Assembly (NCBI GenBank): GCA_014728175.1
Contig: WJMA01000015.1
Span: 1 to 64,000 of the forward strand
DNA from: Candidatus Fermentibacterota bacterium
Lineage (GTDB): Bacteria; Fermentibacterota; Fermentibacteria; Fermentibacterales; JCC-6
Reading direction: 5' to 3'
DNA: 64,000 nucleotides
Under the pieces are notes generated by a model. It was not told the DNA's origin and made no database searches. It saw only the letters and a program-made list of their open reading frames with translations. Shown one piece after another: positions 25,662 through 34,157 of the stretch. Each line of letters starts with the position of its first letter. Position 1 is the first letter of the stretch. A program made the position numbers and the translations under genes.

Positions 25662-26984
25662 ATGATCGATCGTTACGATGTGCCGGAGATGAGCCAGATA
25701 TGGTCCCGCAGGTCCCGTTTCGAGAGATGGCTGAGGATAGAGATACTTGCCGTGGAGGCCAGGGCGGAGGCCGGAGAGGTGCCCGCCGAGGATCTGGTTA
25801 AAATCAGAGAGAACGCGAGGTTCGACCTGGAGCGGGTAGACGAGATCGAGCGGGAGGTAAGGCACGACGTGGTAGCCTTCCTTACCAGTGTTTCGGAAAA
25901 TCTCGGAGAGGAGTCCCGACACGTACATTACGGGATGACCTCCAGCGATGTACTGGACACCTGTCTGGCCACGCAGATAAGAGATTCCGGCGAGTTGCTG
26001 CTGGAGTCTCTCGAAGGCCTGAGAGCGGCGCTGGGGGGTCTGATCGAACGTTGCCGGGGCATGGTCTGCCTGGGAAGAACGCACGGAATGGCGGCCGAGC
26101 CCACCACCATGGCTCTGAAGTTCGCCGGTTTCCTGTCGGAGTGCGATCGCTGCCGCCACCGCTTGAAGCACTCCCTGGAGCAGGCCTGCGTGGGAAAGAT
26201 ATCCGGTGCCGTGGGGACCTACGCCCACCTGGATCCCTACGTGGAGGAGCACGTTTGCGAAGGGCTGGGGATCCGCGCCGAGAAGGTCGCCACCCAGGTG
26301 GTACCCAGGGACAGACACGCCTCTTTTCTGCACGCCCTGGCCGGGCTGGGCTGCCTGACCGAGAGGTTGGCGACCGAGGTTCGGCACCTGCAGCGCAGCG
26401 AGGTGGGGGAGGCCCAGGAATCGTTCGGCAAGGGGCAGAAGGGTTCCAGCGCGATGCCCCACAAAAAGAATCCCATAGTAAGTGAGAGGTTGTGTGGAAT
26501 GGCCAGGCTGCTCCGGGGGTATCTCCAGGTGGCAATGGAGAACACGGCGCTGTGGCACGAGAGGGATATCAGCCATTCCTCCGCTGAGAGGTTCGTTCTT
26601 CCCGACGCGTGCGGGGTCGCTCTCTACGCGCTGAGGAAGGCCGAGGATCTCGTCGGTGGTCTGCGGCTGTTCCCCGAGAGGATAGCGGCCAATCTACGCA
26701 GAGCCGGCGGCGGGTTCTACTCCCAGAGCGTGCTGCTGGCACTTATAGACAAGGGAATGACCAGGGAGCGTGCCTACTCCCTGGTTCAGAGCACGGCTTT
26801 GAAGGCCGCGGGGAAGAATCTCGACTTCGTGGACGAGGTGCTTAAGAACCGGGAGGTGACCTCCGTTCTTCCGCCGGAGGAGATCGCCTCCATATGCAGC
26901 CCGGAAAGGCTCCTCAGACACGAGGAAACGGTTCTGGCCAGGCTGGAGCCGCTCGATCCAGAGGAGAAGGCGAAAGGTGAGTAG
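25662..26984 (+). CDS. purB: adenylosuccinate lyase
   Basis: Cleaves SAICAR to AICAR and adenylosuccinate to AMP in purine synthesis. The 440 residues match family length, with the fumarase/aspartase superfamily signature SSAMPHKKNPI (the flexible catalytic loop), the HYGMTSSDVLDT segment carrying the general-acid region, and GRTHGMAAEPTTM. The ATG follows AGGAGGGG by 5 bases. It is the first of a purine run (purB, purL, purQ, PurS-like), interrupted by the GAF/GGDEF-like gene 3 bases downstream. Confidence 0.96.
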   Translation: MIDRYDVPEMSQIWSRRSRFERWLRIEILAVEARAEAGEVPAEDLVKIRENARFDLERVDEIEREVRHDVVAFLTSVSENLGEESRHVHYGMTSSDVLDTCLATQIRDSGELLLESLEGLRAALGGLIERCRGMVCLGRTHGMAAEPTTMALKFAGFLSECDRCRHRLKHSLEQACVGKISGAVGTYAHLDPYVEEHVCEGLGIRAEKVATQVVPRDRHASFLHALAGLGCLTERLATEVRHLQRSEVGEAQESFGKGQKGSSAMPHKKNPIVSERLCGMARLLRGYLQVAMENTALWHERDISHSSAERFVLPDACGVALYALRKAEDLVGGLRLFPERIAANLRRAGGGFYSQSVLLALIDKGMTRERAYSLVQSTALKAAGKNLDFVDEVLKNREVTSVLPPEEIASICSPERLLRHEETVLARLEPLDPEEKAKGE

Positions 26985-26987
26985 GAT

Positions 26988-28136
26988 ATGGCTTACGGTA
27001 TTCTAGGACTGGTTATCGGCCTGGTTGCCGGCTACCTGATCGACTTCCTTATGAAGAGGACGGTCATAGCCGAGAAGGACTCTCGAATAAACGAGCTGAC
27101 CACAGGGATGGCCGACCTGAAGAGGGAGAACAACCAGCTGGGCTCGAAGATCGGGAGATTGGAGCGCGAGATCCAGAAGCACAGGGATCTGGCCATACTC
27201 TTCCCCGAGCTGGCGAAGCAGATTCTCTGGGCCCGCAGCTCGGAGGAGCTGTCGCGGTACGTGGTTCGGGCGGTCAACCGGCTTACCGGTTGTGAGAAGA
27301 TCGCCGTTTTCGTAGCCGACAAGCCCGGAAAGAGGCTGGCCCTGATCCACAGCCAGAATCTGGAGGACGTGCTGAAACCTCCCCTGGTGGTCAAGGTGGG
27401 CGAGGGTCACATCGGCTTCGCGGCGGAGACCGGCCAGTTCATGACCAAGGAAGGCTTCGAGGAGCAGAGCACCCTGGTCAAGAAGCAGGTGGAGTCGACC
27501 GCGCTGGAGAACTTCGTGCCGGACATCGTAGCCCCCATGATCGGCCAGGGAGTCCTCTACGGAGTGGTGTGTCTATGTGACCTTCCGCTTACGTCCAACC
27601 TTCCCCAGGAGAGGGTCCGGGCGGTGGCCTCGATTGGGGCGGCGTCGTTGGAGAACATAAGGCTTCTGGACCGCTTCGTTTCCGCAGCTGACCTGGACAG
27701 CGAGACCGGCCTTCCGGGAATGACCAGTCTGCACGACAAACTGGAGGGAGAGCTGGAAAGGGTTCGCCGCTTCAACAGCCCCCTCTCCATTCTCGAGCTG
27801 TCCATACCTCAGGCCAAATCGGAGAACAGGTTCCTGGCCAGGGAGGTAATGCTGATCGGGTCGGGGCATCTCAAATCCACTATGCGCAATATCGACATCG
27901 GCATAAGGACTGCCAGAGAGAGGCTTCTGCTGCTTCTTCCGGGGACCGACCGTGAGGGGCTGGCCAACGTCGTGGAAAGACTGGGCGAGGATATGCCCGG
28001 ACTGCAGAACGAGGAGGGCCAGGAGCTGGGTCCGGTGGAGATAAGGTCGCTGCTCGTACCCGAGGGGGCGAGCATGTCCGCCGAGGAGGTTCTGGACAAG
28101 ATCGGAGAGAAGGGATTCCAGAGGTACGAAGCCTGA
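26988..28136 (+). CDS. membrane-anchored GAF protein with degenerate GGDEF domain
   Basis: A 382-residue protein: one N-terminal transmembrane helix (GILGLVIGLVAGYLIDFLM), a coiled coil (~25-70), a GAF domain (about 75-220) and a GGDEF-like fold (about 235-382) starting DSETGLPGMTSLHDKLEGEL. Where active diguanylate cyclases have GG(D/E)EF followed by LLPGTD-like residues, this protein reads RTARERLLLLLPGTD, so the catalytic motif is lost and cyclic-di-GMP synthesis is unlikely. It may sense a ligand through GAF and signal by dimerisation. It lies between purB and purL, and its TGA overlaps the purL ATG (ATGATGG-type junction); the reason for this placement is unknown. Confidence 0.75.
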   Translation: MAYGILGLVIGLVAGYLIDFLMKRTVIAEKDSRINELTTGMADLKRENNQLGSKIGRLEREIQKHRDLAILFPELAKQILWARSSEELSRYVVRAVNRLTGCEKIAVFVADKPGKRLALIHSQNLEDVLKPPLVVKVGEGHIGFAAETGQFMTKEGFEEQSTLVKKQVESTALENFVPDIVAPMIGQGVLYGVVCLCDLPLTSNLPQERVRAVASIGAASLENIRLLDRFVSAADLDSETGLPGMTSLHDKLEGELERVRRFNSPLSILELSIPQAKSENRFLAREVMLIGSGHLKSTMRNIDIGIRTARERLLLLLPGTDREGLANVVERLGEDMPGLQNEEGQELGPVEIRSLLVPEGASMSAEEVLDKIGEKGFQRYEA

Positions 28137-30433
28137 TGGCGCAACGGGATAGCCTGGAGTCCACTCTCCGACGAGAGATAGATCTTCGCGGTCTGGCCAT
28201 GACGGTTGGTGAGGCCGCCAGGCTGGCCGATACGCTCGGTAGGATGCCCACCCCCCTGGAGCTGCATCTCTTCGATATAATGTGGAGCGAGCATTGCTCT
28301 TACAAGAGTTCCAAGGCTTTGCTCCGCATGCTTCCCACCGCGGCCGAGCAGGTCGTTCTGGGGCCGGGTGAGGACGCCGGCGTGGTCTCGTTCTGCAGCG
28401 CCGAAGGAATGGAGTACGATCTCGTCCTGGCCCACGAGAGCCACAACCACCCCTCTCAAGTGCTGCCCGAGGAGGGGGCCGCCACCGGGGTGGGGGGCAT
28501 AGTAAGGGACGTCTACTGTATGGGAGCGGACGTGGTGGGAGTCCTCGACCTGCTCAGGTTCGGCGACCCGAAGGGGAAGCACGGTGAGCGATCCAGATCG
28601 ATCGCCCGGGGCGTGGTGCGTGGCATATGGAAGTACGGCAACGCTCTGGGTGTGCCGAATCTGGGCGGAGATACGGTCTTCGACGAAGGCTACGACGACA
28701 ACTGCCTGGTGAACGTAGTGGCGGTGGGCATAGGCCGCCACGACCGTATCGTGCACAGCTACGTACCGTCGTGTGCCGCCGGGGAGCCCTACGTGCTGGT
28801 ACTGGTGGGCAAGCCCACGGACGATACCGGGTTCGGAGGCGCTACGTTTGCCTCCTCCGATCTGGACGAGGAGTCGGACAAGGGCGCTGTACAGGTGGCG
28901 GATCCATTCCTTAAGAGGGTACTGACTATAGCCAACGCAGCGGTGGCCGAGATGCTGCACCAGCGGGGAATCGAGTTCGGCTTCAAGGATCTGGGAGCGG
29001 GCGGGATAGCGTGCGTGAGCAGCGAGATGGCCGGTCATTCCGGAATGGGGATAGTCGTGGACCTGGACCGGGTCCCCACCTCCCTGGAAGGGATAGCCCC
29101 GGAGGTGCTGGCCTGTTCCGAGACCCAGGAGAGGTACGGCCTGGCGGTGCCGGAAGCGGTGGCGGAAGATGTTCTGGAGATCTACAACGTCGATTACGAG
29201 CTTCCCCGCCTGTTACCCGGGGCCAGGGCGGCGGTAGTGGGCCGCTTCCAGGCCGATCCGGTGTACAGGGTCATAGCCGGAGGCGAGGAGGTGGCCAGCA
29301 CTCCCGTATCCATGATTACCGAGGGAATACGTTACGAAAGGCCCCGGACTCCGGCCGGTGTCGAGGTCCGTGAGCCGCCCGCCAGGCCGGTCGACCCGCT
29401 CCGAGACCTGGCATCCATGTTATCGTCGGTTCCCGGCGCGTCCCGAATGCCGGTATGGAGTTACTACGACAGCGAGGTCCGGGGGAGCACGGTTTTCCGT
29501 CCGGGAGAAGCCGATGCGGTGGTGATCCGTCCGCTTCCCGGTTCGGACGTGGGGCTGGCGGTAAGCGGTGACGGCAACCCGTGGTTCGGGGAGCTGGACC
29601 CGTACCTGGGCGGTGCCCATGCAGTGGGGGAGGCGGTCAGAAACGTGGTCTGCACGGGTGCGGTTCCCCTGGCCGCAACGGACTGCCTGAACTACGGCAA
29701 TCCGGAGAACCCCGAGGTGTTCTGGCAGTTCGCCCGGGGCATAGAGGGCATCCGTGACGCCTGCGGCAAACTGGGCATGCTGCGCGATGGGGAGCCGCTT
29801 CCCATAATTACGGGCAACGTCAGCTTCTACAACCAGTCCCAGGCCGGGAAGGCCGTTCCCCCCTCCCCCATGGTGGCCGTATGCGGCAGGTTGGAAGACG
29901 CCTCCGCCGCTTGCGACCTCAGCCCGAAGCGTCCCGGGGACCTGATAGTCCTGCTGGGACCCAGACGGGACGAGCTGGGGGGCAGCCTTTACTACAGGGA
30001 GTGTCTCCGGCACCGTGGCGGCAAGGTGCCCCAGTTCAGGGGAGACCTGGAGAGAAGCATGGGTCTGTTCGTACTGGACCTGGTTGCAAGACGGCTGGTG
30101 CGAGCCGCCCACGACGTATCGGAGGGCGGTGTCCTGCTCGCCGCGGCGGAGATGGCGTTGGCCGGCGCGGATGCCTGCAGGCTGGGTGTTCGACTGAAGG
30201 GGCCCTCTATGGACCCCGTCTTCCTCTATTCGGAGACTCCGGGATATCTGCTCGAGGTCTCGCCCCGGGACTGGGAGTCGTTGGAGGAGGTTCCCGAGTT
30301 CGCAGACGTGGTGGGAGAGGTAACGGATGACTTCTCCGTATCGACGAGCGACTGGTCTTTAGACCTGGCGGAGGTACTCGATTGCCATCGCGATCTTCTG
30401 CACGGGTTGATCTGGCGTGAGGAGGGGGTCTGA
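28136..30433 (+). CDS. purL: phosphoribosylformylglycinamidine synthase II
   Basis: Synthetase subunit of the multi-subunit FGAM synthase, converting FGAR and glutamine-derived ammonia to FGAM with ATP. At 765 residues it is the 'small' PurL type that needs separate PurQ and PurS. Signatures are MWSEHCSYKSSK at the N terminus, AHESHNHPSQV and GAATGVGGIVRD, with a second AIRS-like half including SFYNQSQ and HDVSEGGVL. The ATG overlaps the preceding stop by one base, and purQ starts 1 base after its stop, so the genes form an operon. Confidence 0.96.
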   Translation: MAQRDSLESTLRREIDLRGLAMTVGEAARLADTLGRMPTPLELHLFDIMWSEHCSYKSSKALLRMLPTAAEQVVLGPGEDAGVVSFCSAEGMEYDLVLAHESHNHPSQVLPEEGAATGVGGIVRDVYCMGADVVGVLDLLRFGDPKGKHGERSRSIARGVVRGIWKYGNALGVPNLGGDTVFDEGYDDNCLVNVVAVGIGRHDRIVHSYVPSCAAGEPYVLVLVGKPTDDTGFGGATFASSDLDEESDKGAVQVADPFLKRVLTIANAAVAEMLHQRGIEFGFKDLGAGGIACVSSEMAGHSGMGIVVDLDRVPTSLEGIAPEVLACSETQERYGLAVPEAVAEDVLEIYNVDYELPRLLPGARAAVVGRFQADPVYRVIAGGEEVASTPVSMITEGIRYERPRTPAGVEVREPPARPVDPLRDLASMLSSVPGASRMPVWSYYDSEVRGSTVFRPGEADAVVIRPLPGSDVGLAVSGDGNPWFGELDPYLGGAHAVGEAVRNVVCTGAVPLAATDCLNYGNPENPEVFWQFARGIEGIRDACGKLGMLRDGEPLPIITGNVSFYNQSQAGKAVPPSPMVAVCGRLEDASAACDLSPKRPGDLIVLLGPRRDELGGSLYYRECLRHRGGKVPQFRGDLERSMGLFVLDLVARRLVRAAHDVSEGGVLLAAAEMALAGADACRLGVRLKGPSMDPVFLYSETPGYLLEVSPRDWESLEEVPEFADVVGEVTDDFSVSTSDWSLDLAEVLDCHRDLLHGLIWREEGV

Positions 30434-30434
30434 A

Positions 30435-31262
30435 TTGCCCGCTCCCCGGGTTTCGGTGGTCCAGTTTCCCGGCTCCAATTGCGAGTATGAGACGGCGAGG
30501 GCGCTGCGTCCCCTGGGCTTCGAGGTTGAAGTGGTAAGATGGAACCGGCCCCAACGGCTGCGTGGAAGCCGAGCCGTGATCCTTCCGGGAGGTTTTTCCT
30601 TCGAGGATCGGGTGAGGGCCGGAGCGGTGGCCGCCAAGGAAAGGATCATGGACGAGGTGGTGCGTACAGCGGCCGACGGCGCCGCCGTACTGGGAATCTG
30701 CAACGGCGCTCAGATCCTGGTGGAGAGCGGGTTGATCCCCGGGTGGGACCCCCAGAGAATCGATGCGGCCCTCGCCGCAAACCTGGTGGAAGGCAGGACC
30801 GGTTATCTCAGCCGCTGGGTGTTCGTCAAGGCGTCCGAGACCGCCCGCCGGATATGCCCCTGGCTCCGTCGTCTGGAAGACCGGCCGGTTGCCTTGCCCA
30901 TTGCCCATGCGGAGGGCCGTTTCGTCTTCAGGCCGTCGGATCTGGATAGGATCGACCGCGACCAGATGCTTCTCTACTGCCAACCCGATGGCTCGGAGGC
31001 CGGCGGTTACCCCCATAACCCCAACGGATCGGGCCTGGATCTGGCGGGCCTGACCAACCCCGAGGGAAACGTCCTGGCCATGATGCCTCATCCGGAGCGG
31101 GCCAGGTGGATGTGGCAGGTTCCCCCGGCCCTGAGCGGGTACTGGGGGAAGAGGAGAAGGGACGCCCACCACGACTCGTCCCTGTTGGCTGGAAGCGGGC
31201 CCGGCTGTCTTTTCTTCGAAGGCCTTGCCGCCAGCCTGGAGATGGATGACGACCATGGGTGA
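30435..31262 (+). CDS. purQ: phosphoribosylformylglycinamidine synthase I (glutaminase)
   Basis: Class I glutamine amidotransferase subunit supplying ammonia to PurL. The 275 residues carry the nucleophile Cys in LGICNGAQIL and the catalytic His and Glu in MMPHPERA, plus FPGSNCEYETARAL at the N terminus. I chose the TTG at 30435 because AGGAGGGGG lies 6 bases upstream and the protein then starts right at the first strand; an in-frame GTG exists at 30417. The 3' end overlaps the PurS-like gene by 8 bases. It is longer than the ~225-residue Bacillus PurQ; the insertion lies after the nucleophile region. Confidence 0.95.
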   Translation: MPAPRVSVVQFPGSNCEYETARALRPLGFEVEVVRWNRPQRLRGSRAVILPGGFSFEDRVRAGAVAAKERIMDEVVRTAADGAAVLGICNGAQILVESGLIPGWDPQRIDAALAANLVEGRTGYLSRWVFVKASETARRICPWLRRLEDRPVALPIAHAEGRFVFRPSDLDRIDRDQMLLYCQPDGSEAGGYPHNPNGSGLDLAGLTNPEGNVLAMMPHPERARWMWQVPPALSGYWGKRRRDAHHDSSLLAGSGPGCLFFEGLAASLEMDDDHG

Positions 31263-31791
31263 GAAGAGGACGGTCAGGCTGGTGGTGGGGCTGAGGGCGG
31301 AGGATCCCTCCGCGGTCACCGCTCTGGCTACGCTGAAGTCGCAAATGCCCGAAGAATGCCCCCGGAAGCTGGAGCGCTACGATCTGTGGGAGTTCGAGCT
31401 CGATGGAGGCGGGGCCGATACCGTTCGGGAGATAGCAGGCCGTTACGTGGATATAGTCAACCCGAACAAAAACGTGCATTTCGTCCTGGATGGTGAATCG
31501 GTCCCTCCCTCCTCGCAGGGCCTCGATACGGTGTGGGTGGCGGTGAGCAACGTAGACGACAGCGACTCGCTCACCTGGTCGAAGATTCTTCGATCGGTGG
31601 GCTATCCTCTGGTCATGGTGCGACGCTCCGTTCTATGGGGGCTTTGCTACCCCTCCCCCATGCGTTCGGACCTGTCCAGGGCCAGGGCGCTCGCGGTCGC
31701 CCGGGCCGTATCCAGGAGCCGGGGCCTTCTGGGCAATCCCGTTTCCCAGAGGATAGAGGTCCTGAGCGACGCCGGTTCCCCAGAAGACTGA
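31255..31791 (+). CDS. purS: PurS-like protein, about twice the usual length
   Basis: The third FGAM synthase subunit is normally an ~80-residue PurS that bridges PurL and PurQ. This 178-residue product begins with a PurS-like ferredoxin-fold pattern (VRLVVGLRAEDPSAVTAL, then YDLWEFELDGGGADTVREI, then a strand ending the first ~80 residues) and continues with a second ~90-residue part (VWVAVSNVDDSDSL ... RVEVL-type end at QRIEVLSD). The position in a purB-purL-purQ operon and the 8-base overlap with purQ support the assignment more than the weak sequence match. The ATG at 31255 is used. It might also be an unrelated regulator. Confidence 0.6.
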   Translation: MGEKRTVRLVVGLRAEDPSAVTALATLKSQMPEECPRKLERYDLWEFELDGGGADTVREIAGRYVDIVNPNKNVHFVLDGESVPPSSQGLDTVWVAVSNVDDSDSLTWSKILRSVGYPLVMVRRSVLWGLCYPSPMRSDLSRARALAVARAVSRSRGLLGNPVSQRIEVLSDAGSPED

Positions 31792-31792
31792 C

Positions 31793-34153
31793 GTGAGGGA
31801 GCACCCCTACCAGGGCATACTGCACCAGGTGCAGCGTCCCCAGCAGTACACCGGCGGCGAGTGGAACTCGATTCCGCCCGACCGGCGGCTTCCCCGAGTG
31901 ACCCTCGTGTATCCCGACATCTACGAGCTGGGAATGTCCAACCTGGGCCTGGCCGTCCTCCGCCACCTTCTTCTGGCCAGCGGGAAGTTCGATGTCCGGA
32001 GGGCGTTCTGTCCGGCTCCGGACCTGGAGGGGGTAATTTCCGGAAAGAAGCTGCCCTGGGTGGATCTGGAGGCCGGGGAGCCGGTGGCGGAGAGCAGGGT
32101 CGTTGGCTTCGGGATCCCGTCGGAAAGCCTGTTCAGCAACGTGCTGCATATCCTGCGGCTGGCCGGGCTGCCGCTTTGCAGGTCATCCAGGGGCGGGGAC
32201 GATCCCCTGGTGGTGATGGGGGGAGGTGGGGTATCGAACCCCATTGCCCTGGAACCTTTCGCCGACCTGGTTTTCCTGGGGGAGATAGAGGAGCAGGCCG
32301 TCGAGCTGTTCGGTACCCTGTGCGCCCCCGGATCCAGGCGGGACAGGCTTGAAGCGGCGGCGGGCATACCCGGCGCGTGGGTCCCCGATTTGGGTCGATA
32401 CGAGGTACGACTGCAGAAGGCAAAAAGCCTCAGGCCCGAATGGGCCCCGGTCAGGCAACTGGTGCCGCTCTCCCGGGTGAGCCATGATCGAGCCGTGGTG
32501 GAGATCGCCAGGGGTTGCTCCCGGGGATGCAGGTTCTGCCAGGCATCCTTCGTCGGCAGGCCGGTGAGGGAAAGGGCGCCGGAAGAGATACTTGAGCTTT
32601 CCCGGCGGGCGTTGGAGCTCACCGGATGGGAGAAGCTGGGACTTCTGACTCTCTCCTACTCCGACTACACCCATCTGGAAGCCCTTCAGAGGTCCCTGGG
32701 AAGACTCTGTGCGGAGAGAAAGGTAAGGCTCACCACTCCGGCGCTGCGCCCCGACACCTTCCTGGAGACCGCCGTGGAGAGCATGGTCGGATCCAGGGTT
32801 ACCCTCTCCGTGGAAGCGGGAAGCTCGCGGCTTCGCCGCATGGTGAACAAACCCTTCGAGGAATCGGTCATCCTGGCTGCCGTGGTGAAGGCTTTGGACA
32901 TGGGGGCCACCGGCGTAAAGCTGTACTTCATGATCGGTCTACCCGAGGAGACCGAAGACGATCTGAGGGCGGTGTGCGACCTGGTCTGTAAGGTCTCGGG
33001 GGTGGCGAGGGCAAAGGGCAGGAAACGGAAGCGCGACGTTACCGTGGCCCTTTCTCCGTTCGTACCCAAGGCCCATACCCCGCTTCAATGGGCCCCCCAA
33101 CCTGCCGCGGGGGAGCTCAGGCGAAGGATACGTCTGATTAAAAGTGGATGCCGCAAGGTGAGTTACACGGTCAACGATCCCAGGCTGGCGGTTCTGGAGG
33201 CGGCCCTGGGGGTCGCTTGGACCGAATCGATAGGAGAGTTGCTGCAGAAGGCCGTGGAAAGAGGAGCCCGGTTCGACGCCTGGGGAGAGAGGCTGAGGTG
33301 GGACGTCTGGGAGCCCTTGTTGAGGGACGCGGGAGTGCTGGATGAGCTTCGGGAGGAGCGTGATCCGGGCGGAGATCTTCCCTGGAGCTTCGTCCGGACG
33401 GGAGTAAGCTGCGGGTTTTTGCTCGATGAGCGGAAGAGGTACCAGAACCTCGAGATCACCCCGGACCGCAGGCTGTCGAGGCACTCGGAGGGGGGCGTGA
33501 GCAACGGCTCGGCCGCGGGTAGCCGTAACCTGCCCGCTTCCGGGGGAAGGAAGCCCGATCCGTGCGTATTGAGGGTGCGGTACGCGAAACGGGGCCTGGG
33601 CAGGTTCTCCTCCCACCTGGACATGGTCCGCATGTGGAACAGGACCGTACGGCGAAGCGGTTTGCCCGTCAACTATTCGGAGGGTTATGTTAGAAAGCCT
33701 AGAATTCACTTCGGCCCCCCTCTGTTTCTGGGAGCCTTGAGTGAGTCGGAGTACATCGACTTGCTTCTGGAAACGGACCCGGGGCATGACAGCCTGAGCG
33801 CTATAGGAGATTCTCTGCCAAAGAACTTCGAGGCATTGTGTTGCGCCGTCATGCAGGCAGGCACCCCCTCTCCGGACAAGCAGGCGAGTGCGGCGGTGTA
33901 CAGCGTGGTGATTCCGGGCAGGGCCGAGGAGGCGGCGGGCGAGGCTCCCCTCCGGGACGATCTCCTGGAGATCGAGATAGTGTCCGATTCCGAGCTCCTG
34001 CTTACCGTAGACCCCCTTTCGGGGGCGGTAAGGCCCGACAGGTTGTACCCCCGGGACGAATGGGGAACCGAACGGATTACGAGAATAGAGATACTAGGGA
34101 AGACCGAGAAAGATAAGCTGGAACCATTGTTGAAATTGCCTACGGAAAGATGA
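31793..34153 (+). CDS. B12-binding-like radical SAM protein with C-terminal DUF2344 domain
   Basis: A 786-residue protein of the TIGR03960-type family. The N-terminal region (about 30-200) resembles a cobalamin-binding-like domain (VTLVYPDIYELGMSNLGLAVL, VVGFGIPSES). The radical SAM core has the cluster motif C242xxxC246xxC249 (GCSRGCRFC) and a GE-like segment. From about residue 595 the DUF2344 domain begins (RVRYAKRGLGRFSSHLDMVR). In many bacteria this gene precedes rng and rplU, as here (TTG of rng 5 bases downstream), suggesting a ribosome- or tRNA-related modification, but the substrate is not known. The start is GTG at 31793, 1 base after the previous stop. Confidence 0.9.
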   Translation: MREHPYQGILHQVQRPQQYTGGEWNSIPPDRRLPRVTLVYPDIYELGMSNLGLAVLRHLLLASGKFDVRRAFCPAPDLEGVISGKKLPWVDLEAGEPVAESRVVGFGIPSESLFSNVLHILRLAGLPLCRSSRGGDDPLVVMGGGGVSNPIALEPFADLVFLGEIEEQAVELFGTLCAPGSRRDRLEAAAGIPGAWVPDLGRYEVRLQKAKSLRPEWAPVRQLVPLSRVSHDRAVVEIARGCSRGCRFCQASFVGRPVRERAPEEILELSRRALELTGWEKLGLLTLSYSDYTHLEALQRSLGRLCAERKVRLTTPALRPDTFLETAVESMVGSRVTLSVEAGSSRLRRMVNKPFEESVILAAVVKALDMGATGVKLYFMIGLPEETEDDLRAVCDLVCKVSGVARAKGRKRKRDVTVALSPFVPKAHTPLQWAPQPAAGELRRRIRLIKSGCRKVSYTVNDPRLAVLEAALGVAWTESIGELLQKAVERGARFDAWGERLRWDVWEPLLRDAGVLDELREERDPGGDLPWSFVRTGVSCGFLLDERKRYQNLEITPDRRLSRHSEGGVSNGSAAGSRNLPASGGRKPDPCVLRVRYAKRGLGRFSSHLDMVRMWNRTVRRSGLPVNYSEGYVRKPRIHFGPPLFLGALSESEYIDLLLETDPGHDSLSAIGDSLPKNFEALCCAVMQAGTPSPDKQASAAVYSVVIPGRAEEAAGEAPLRDDLLEIEIVSDSELLLTVDPLSGAVRPDRLYPRDEWGTERITRIEILGKTEKDKLEPLLKLPTER

Positions 34154-34157
34154 CAAA

